From: Megalonaias nervosa
Lineage: Eukaryota; Mollusca; Bivalvia; Unionida; Unionidae
Assembly: GCA_016617855.1 (NCBI GenBank)
Contig: JAECUM010093662.1
Location: forward strand, 1 to 64,000
DNA length: 64,000 nucleotides
Direction of reading: 5' to 3'
Numbering within the stretch: the stretch's first letter is position 1; each line of letters begins with the position of its first letter. Positions 57,561-64,000 of the stretch are shown piece after piece. The notes below the pieces were generated by a model. That model was not told the origin of the DNA. It saw nothing but the letters and a program-made list of their open reading frames with translations, and made no database searches. Position numbers and translations under genes: made by a program.

Positions 57561-59402
57561 TACTAATGATGGCTCAATACAACAAAGAAAAAGACAGAAG
57601 ATTGTGCATAGGGTATTTAAAATCTCTATGCCTGTATTTTTACACAACAGATACCCACCACTCCCAAGAAGTATATATTATGATCATACATTAAGTCCAA
57701 AATCATGTGTTATGAGCCTATGTTCTTAAACTAAGTAACAGAAAAGAGTGAAGACAACAAGCTTTGTAAAATTTAACAAATAATTTATTTCCCTAGAATA
57801 CAAAAGTGAAAAATGAGAAAAAAGAACTTAGTCGGTTTTGCGAATTAAATCCAAAAATAATCAAACAATTAAAGACAAAAGTCCTAGTAATAAAAAATTC
57901 TAAATAAAATTAAAATTCAAGTCCTGAAGAGATTTAAAATTGAAGGCAATGATGTGTTTATTATGGCCTGCATTGTACTGATGTGTCAACAGTTTCTTGT
58001 TGAATCACAGAAATATTATTCCAGATTAGAATTCAGTATAAATTCCAATGACTGTCTTTATCCAAGAATTCTGTCAGAGCACTTTTGTATTTCCAGAGAA
58101 AATAATCACTTGAATCCAATAATCTGAAGAAAATAAAATTCAGCCCAAACTGGACACAACTTAATACAACTTAAAGTGCCAGATGTTAAAGCACAACAGG
58201 TAAATTCTTCACAATCACAAGATAATATAGTTCTCTGTTTGACCTCAGGTCACAAATCAGCATTTGTTAAAAACAACCATTACCTAATGGAAAATAACTT
58301 TCTAGCATGATTTAATGAGCCTTGTTTATTTAAAACATAATACCCTGTAAAATTCACTTTGGAATTCCCAAAACCCTGACCCAAATCAACATGTTTACCT
58401 GAATAATTAGGTCAATGAGCTCATACTCATAGAGAATAATGAAGCTATTATTAGTTGTTTACATCAATGAAATAAAAAAAATAATTTTAAAAAAAGTCAA
58501 TCAAGTCAAACAGAACTGAATTCAATTTTGGACAAGGTCAAGTCCAGTAAACAATGTTACATTACAATAACATGTAATGGAATAAAAAAAAAAATTAAAA
58601 CTAACAGACGCACAATTGAATTGAATATACATAACACTTGACTTTTGATAGCCATGCAGGAGTCTGTCACAGGTCAAGATCTTCTAGTCTTGAAACCCAA
58701 TAATGTTAGCTCATAAAGCAGTGAATCTAGAGCAAAAATTTATAACCCTCAGTTCAAGCTGTCTGCCATTGCAGCAGTATTCAACAAGATACTGTCTGCA
58801 AGCCTAATGCCACAAAATCAATAGCAGGTTTTTTTTAAAAAAAACAGTGATAAAAAATATGCAGACAAAGCTAAGTATACAAAATTCTGATAATGGTGCT
58901 AAACGTCTCATGATTTGCAAATGCAACTCATATCTTTTTTATATATATTCTAGAAAATCACTCTGTCCTGTAGGATCTGTTTCACATACAACATGGAAAA
59001 CCTAACTAACTTTTTCTAAGATATTCAATTAGCACTTGTTGCAAGTCTACAGGCCATGCAAGTTAATATGAGACAATTCTCACCTTCATATGATCTATCC
59101 TTCTTGGTTATACTGCATATGACCATTTAACTACACCTCCATTACAGAAGTCACTTTTAATGGACTGAGGTTTGTGGATCCTGTATGTTAATTTAAGATT
59201 ATCTTAAAGTTATGTTTAATGAATGCCTGTCCATAAAAGACAAATTATTGTTGTCCATTGAGTGTGATTTATAGACAGGTTTAAATGTAGCTGCAAACAC
59301 ACAATGTGAAATAATTTTATTATATGTTTCTCCTTTTTTCTCACTTTGAAATAAAATTATGTCTCAAACTGGCGATCAAACAAATAAATAATCATGCACA
59401 AA
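57561..59402. other. Intergenic, no gene seen
   Basis: AT-rich with A-runs. Contains the MITE-like fragment at 59225-59285 (ctgtccataaaagaca ... tgatttatagacaggttt). Confidence 0.45.
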
Positions 59403-59410
59403 CTTTAAAC

Positions 59411-59586
59411 CAGAGGTCTCAAACATGCGGCCCGTGGGCTGCATGTGGCCCGCCAAGCTGTATCCTGTGGCCCGCAAAATGATTGGCATCACAAGGTGTC
59501 ATGAGAGAAAACTAAGGTGGTGCGGCCCTTGGGCCATAGAAATGCCCTCATGCGGCCCTCAGGGTGGTTTGAGTTTGAGACCCCTG
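59411..59586. mobile_element. Non-autonomous hAT-type element (176 bp)
   Basis: Begins cagaggtctcaaac and ends gtttgagacccctg (inverted, one mismatch). A perfect 8-bp duplication ctttaaac flanks it (59403-59410, 59587-59594). GC-rich internal 'gcggccc' motifs are inverted at both ends. Confidence 0.93.
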
Positions 59587-59739
59587 CTTTAAACCATTTA
59601 CAATCCTAAGATTGATCTTTACAATCTTGTCATGGTGCTTAGGAGGGAAAGGGATAATTACGGACACTGTTTCAATTCCAGCAATAATTAAAATATTTCT
59701 TTTCAGGCAAAGATCCCTGTGGGGTCAAGAATGCAGGAC

Positions 59740-60090
59740 AAGCCCAATGCACCAAGCTGTATGTAATAAGAAAGTCTGATGGAGGCAGGAAAGACCCAAT
59801 GCACCAAGCTGTATGTAATAAGAAAGTCTAATGGAGGCAGGAAAGGCCCATTACACCAACCTACATGTAGTAAGAAAGCCTAATGGAGGCAGGAAAGGCC
59901 CAATGCACCAAGCATTATGTAATAAGAAAGTCTAATTGAGGCAGGAAAGGCCCAAATGCACCAAGCTTTATGTAATAAGAAAGTCTAATGGAGGCAAGAA
60001 AGGCCCATTTGCACCAAACTGTATGCAATATAAGTCTAATGGAGGCAGGAGATGCCCAATCCACCAACCTATATGTAATTAGATTGTCTT
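59740..60090. repeat. 52-bp tandem array, 6-7 copies
   Basis: Unit 'gcaccaagctgtatgtaata' + 'agaaagtctaatggaggcag' + 'gaaaggcccaat'. The right end runs into a SINE. Confidence 0.88.
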
Positions 60091-60310
60091 ATGAAGGCAG
60101 GAGCTGGACTCATGACCAAAGGGATGTGGGTTTGAATCCTACCCTACCATCAGATCAGCACAGGCTGATTCCTCCTGTGTGTCCTTGGGCAAGAGACTTG
60201 AGCTGAATCTGCTTTGGCACTAGATACCCTAGTTGTGTTGCTATGCTGAAAAACTCTAAACTTCACCAACGTCATATGAAGAGTGGATTAAAATGTGCCA
60301 CAGGGCAACA
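60090..60310 (+). mobile_element. tRNA-derived SINE-like sequence
   Basis: The head portion 'gaccaaagggatgtgggttt' + 'gaatcctacc' gives a B-box-like gggtttgaatcc, and the body continues 'cacaggctgattcctcctgt', 'gtccttgggcaagagacttg' to 'ttcaccaacgtcat'. The first part of the head is replaced by the neighbouring tandem repeat. Confidence 0.6.
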
Positions 60311-60639
60311 TTATGTTATGTTTGACAAAAAATTCGGAACAACTTTGATAATTTTCAGAACAAGCATATATCCTCCATTCTCATATAGTAGTAAGTAACT
60401 ACTGTATGAGAATGTATATACAGTGTATTTGGAAGAGGTCTAAGTGGGATGAGATCACTAAGCTGGATGACATATGCCTTATAGCCTGAAACACTTGAGT
60501 AGTTGGCCAAAAATCTCCAGTAGTAAAATGCTATTAAAAATTCTTCACCTTCTGTTGATTGATTATGTAAAATGATTTTCTGTATTTTTAGTATTGTCAT
60601 CTATTTAATGACATATCAACATTTTCTGTATAGAATTTA

Positions 60640-61230
60640 ATGGTTTTTAAACCAGTATAACTTCTGTCAGATTTGGTCCAAATCTTTTCAGCAGATAATG
60701 ACATGTTTTGAGTCTTTTCTTTTCTTAGTAATGGGGGCCATATTGGATAGCATATCATGCATCATTTGAACAAACCTGAAAGGTCTTCATGTCAGAATGT
60801 TTTCTGTAAAATTTGCTCCAATTCTGCCATGACATATTAGTTTTCAGAAGAACTTGTTCAGATGTTTATCTATTTCATTAAAGACAGCCACACTGGATGG
60901 TGGCTTGACATCAATTGTAAAAATGTATAAGACTTCATTTCAGGATGCTGTCAAAGTTAAGAAGTCATTTAAAGGTTTTTCTGTTTTTAGTTATGGTGGC
61001 TATACTAAGATGGCAGAGTGGTATAAATCCTGAGGCCAGAATGCTTCTGTCAGATTTTGTCTAGGGTTATTGACCAGTTTTTGGAAAAGAAGTAATTTAA
61101 AAGCTTTTCTAGTTTTAGTAATCACAGTCCCTTAATTTGTAGGTAGATCAATATAATTGTTTATAAACCTGACACAGTTTGATGCAGGATGCTGTTTTGA
61201 AAAATGTGGTCACATCTTGTTCAGTAATTT
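60640..61230. repeat. Family A repeat copies
   Basis: Four segments with 'aggtcttcatgtcagaatgt', 'tctgtaaaatttg', 'tttttagtaatggtggc-ata'. Heavily diverged. Confidence 0.65.
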
Positions 61231-62219
61231 TTTGTTTTAGAAGAAGCTGAAAATAAAGTAAATGCTGATTCCCAGCACACTATTGACACAGGGTTACACA
61301 CATCATAAGCTTACTTGGCCTGTGGGCTAAGTTAGCTAAAAAGCTGATGTGCACTATTTACAGTTAGCATGACAAACATTGTTGCAACTACAGATTGCAG
61401 GCCTGGAACATTCCACCACCAAGCTGAATTGTTTTGCTTGTCCTCCCTGGTCACCTATTCTAATTTGTGTATCTCTTGTTCTCTACATGCTTGTCAAATT
61501 GTTTCAGGAAAATTTCAACTTTTAATCAAGATCACTGTAAAGGTACTATTTTTGATAACTGTTTTAATCTATTGATCTGATTACTTGATATTTATGTTTG
61601 ACTTAAGGCATAATCAAATATCTACCTGTCTTAGCTTAATTAACCTTTTTAGGTTGATGAAAAGGTGACAAAAGGTCATACTGTAAGTCCAGATTGGAAA
61701 AAGTTGTTTTGCTCTCAAGCGAGACACTTAAACTTCCTTGCTTTTTCAACTCAGCTGTAAATGGTATCTACAAGGAAGGGGGTGAGGGTGCGAGGAGTGA
61801 GTGTGGGGTGACTGCCATACACAGTCATCTCATCCAGAGAGTGTCACATCAATTTCAGTTACTTCATGCAGACTGAAATTAGCTTTGTCCTTGCTTGCCA
61901 AGAAAGTCTTGAACCTTCTTTTTAAGTGCTGATTTTGCCATCTGTAGAAAGACAGAATGAAACTAAATCTTAACTCTGTTCAATCATGTAGAATCCAGAG
62001 AAAACAAAAAGCACTGACATATAAGTATCCATATCCCTATGCATTTTGCAAAGCATCTAAATAATAACAGAAAGCAATCTCTGAAATTCTAAAAGACCTC
62101 CAAAAAACATCTTTCTGATGAAACATATTGCAGCACTTATTTATACTTGTACCAGAAATTCCAAATATACCTTGTGTATAGTGTCAATAACCAACTGCTG
62201 CAGGACAGCTATCATGTGC
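61231..62219. other. Intergenic, no gene seen
   Basis: Short plus-strand frames at 61369-61575 and 61694-61876 lack any recognisable motif or splice context. Confidence 0.4.
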
Positions 62220-62850
62220 TAGCTGAGTAGATCGATAGATCAATTGGTGTTTAGTGGCATATCAACACATGAAAGGTTATAATATGCTGAGGCAAACTGA
62301 GTAAAGGGTTTCCTCAGACAGGTGGACAGCCCAGAATACACCTGAAAAGATTCAAACCTGTACCCTTCTGATCATCAGTCCAGAATGCTAACTACTGTAC
62401 TAACTGATCAATATATAGTCCAACACACTAACTACTGTGCTGGCCAATCATGTGTCCAACATACTAACTACTGTACTAACTGATCATTAGTCCAGCATGC
62501 TTAACTACTGTAATAGCTGATATGGAGTCTAAAATGCTACTACTGTGCTAAATGATCATCAGTCCAGAATGCTAACTGCTGTGCCAAATGATCATCAGTC
62601 CAACATGCTAACTACTGTGCTAGCCAATCATGAGTCCAGAATGCTAACTACTGCGCTGACAGATCATGAATTCAGAATGCTAACTACTGTGCTAGCCAAT
62701 CATGAGTTCAGAATGCTAACTACTGTGCTGGCCAATTATGAGTCCAACATGCTAACTACTGTGCTTTCTGATTATGAGTCCAGTATGCTAGCTAATGCAC
62801 TGCCTGATCATTAGTCTAGTATGCTAACTATAGCGCTAGCTGATAATTCA
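62220..62850. repeat. SINE-like sequence whose tRNA-like part expanded into a ~36-bp array
   Basis: From 62220 a SINE body ('ggtgtttagtggcatatcaa', 'ggtttcctcagacaggtgga') leads to 'tcaaacctgtacccttct' (B-box-like, inverse) and 'cagaatgctaactactgt' (A-box region, inverse). That last piece is then repeated ~12 times as 'gctaactactgtgctagcca' + 'atcatgagtccagaat' to 62850. The derived 89-codon frame is an artefact of the 36-bp period. Confidence 0.75.
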
Positions 62851-62915
62851 TTTTGAAATCACTAGCAGATTCATAGATTGATTGTGTTTCATGGCATATT
62901 GATTTACACATTGCT

Positions 62916-63164
62916 TTGTTGTTGTTGTAGGGTTTAACACCATTTTTCAGCACAAGATAGGCTATACATGGTGGCCAGTATTAATGGTAGAGGAAGAACC
63001 ATGGAAAACTCCAGGAAGAACCACCGACCCACAAGATGCTACTGGCAGGCTTTCTCACGTACCCACGTTAGCCGAGCCTGAGACTCGAACCCACGCAGAC
63101 AGAGGTGAGATGGCAGTGATCCGGAACGGTGAGCACTTTAGACCACTTGGCCACTTGGGTCCTC
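62916..63164 (-). mobile_element. tRNA-derived SINE with target duplication
   Basis: The minus-strand head from 63164: gaggacccaagtggccaag, tggtctaaagtgctc (A box), gggttcgagtctcagg (B box), body 'gagaaagcctgccagtagca', tail 'gtgttaaaccctacaacaac' with a CAA run. The flanks share acacattgct (62906-62915, 63165-63174). Tail and body agree with the copy at 7716-7915. Confidence 0.9.
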
Positions 63165-63555
63165 ACACATTGCTATAGCATGCCAAACCTGCTGGAGTAA
63201 AGTACTGTGCAAAGAGACATACCATAGTGGCTAGCCTAACTTGATTTGGTCAGGATTCAAACTAGTTGGGAATATGGCATGCCAACTGCTAACTAACTGT
63301 AGATCCATCACAAATAAAATGTAGCTGTATAAACCTTCATCTGTTAGTGCATTATGCAAATGAAGATCTGGATCACTGTTGTTTGTGGTTAGGTGTACAT
63401 TATGTACAAGTAAACATGCAGTCATCTTCCTCTATACCTATGAACTGTTCTTGTACTTTTCATGAACTTTGTGTCATGATATACTTCATGAAATGAACAT
63501 GAAAATAACATGAACTGTTCATCCCATATTAAGATGAGAAAAGCATGACCTAATG

Positions 63556-63646
63556 CATAGTCTGATAAATCAGCCCCAAAAACCTGTACTGATACTAAGA
63601 GTTTAGCGGCTGGATCAGTACAGGTTTGGGGCTGATTTATCGGACT
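63556..63646. mobile_element. Hairpin MITE with 8-bp flanking duplication
   Basis: The arm agtctgataaatcagcccc... (63559-63593) is inverse to 63614-63646 (...ggggctgatttatcggact), with a ~20-bp loop. acctaatg is directly repeated at 63548-63555 and 63647-63654. The left end has three extra bases (cat) before the arm. Confidence 0.8.
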
Positions 63647-64000
63647 ACCTAATGAACTTCATATGCCTTAAATGAAGTTTGCAAAGAATTCAGCAACTAA
63701 AGCTTTACCATATAACAGATCAGGTTTGTACTCTTCTATAAAGTGTCACTTAAAAATCTGTCTGACATTTTTTTTTACAGCACATCAACACTCTGAAGGT
63801 TATATTGTGTGATGCTCAAAGACCCACCATGGCCTCATCTGATACTGATCTGATTGTGGGAATTATACCTGGACACTTCTGGCTAGGAGTCCAATGCCCA
63901 TACTAGTGAGTCACCATGGCTCCGTTAAAAATAAAGTATAATGGATGGAGGTCACCATGCATGACCCCATTACAAATAAAGTATAATGGTTGGTTGTCTT

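Overview
The window is AT-rich, repeat-saturated, intron-and-SINE type DNA from an animal genome. Three features point to a lophotrochozoan, probably a marine mollusc: tRNA-headed SINEs whose tails carry a 'gttaaac...caa' type end, many diverged tandem arrays, and copies of a TGACCTTGACCT-type dispersed repeat. This host call is inference. No bacterial gene organisation, rRNA, functional tRNA or CRISPR was seen.

Flanks (1-29174 and 49635-64000) hold almost no genes. They contain tandem arrays, from a 21-bp minisatellite to a ~3.5-kb array of a ~34-bp unit and a nearly perfect 4 x 122-bp array. They also contain long (CT)n, (AT)n and (AAT)n/(ATT)n microsatellites, a broken LINE reverse transcriptase (about 24.2-24.7 kb), at least eight SINE or SINE-like copies (two with clear target duplications), three non-autonomous hAT-type elements with 8-bp target duplications, and small hairpin elements.

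The centre (29175-49634) is a decayed Polinton/Maverick (adintovirus-like) endogenous viral element. Its ends begin AGTAGTAAATAAAAAGG and are flanked by the 5-bp duplication ATCTT. Left and right flanks rejoin into one continuous host repeat. It keeps remnants of a protein-primed family B DNA polymerase, a retrovirus-like integrase with chromodomain preceded by a PLA2-like domain, an adenain-like protease, major and minor (penton-like) capsid proteins, several small hydrophobic virion-type proteins, and a packaging ATPase. Divergently placed is a gene built like a phage tail fibre with a C-terminal discoidin-like domain. A NUMOD4/HNH/NUMOD1 homing-endonuclease gene interrupts the polymerase. 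Most genes carry nonsense and frameshift changes, so the element is dead.

Nested inside the right terminal repeat of the Polinton is a second, unidentified ~6-kb element (43636-49603). It has its own degenerate, sub-repeated terminal inverted repeats, a ~1.46-kb coiled-coil gene broken only at homopolymer runs, a 125-codon gene resembling the small virion proteins of the Polinton, and a spliced-looking two-exon gene with a SAP-like helix motif. The nesting (virus-like element within the terminus of another virus-like element), the tail-fibre-like gene and the PLA2-integrase arrangement are the main discoveries to follow up.
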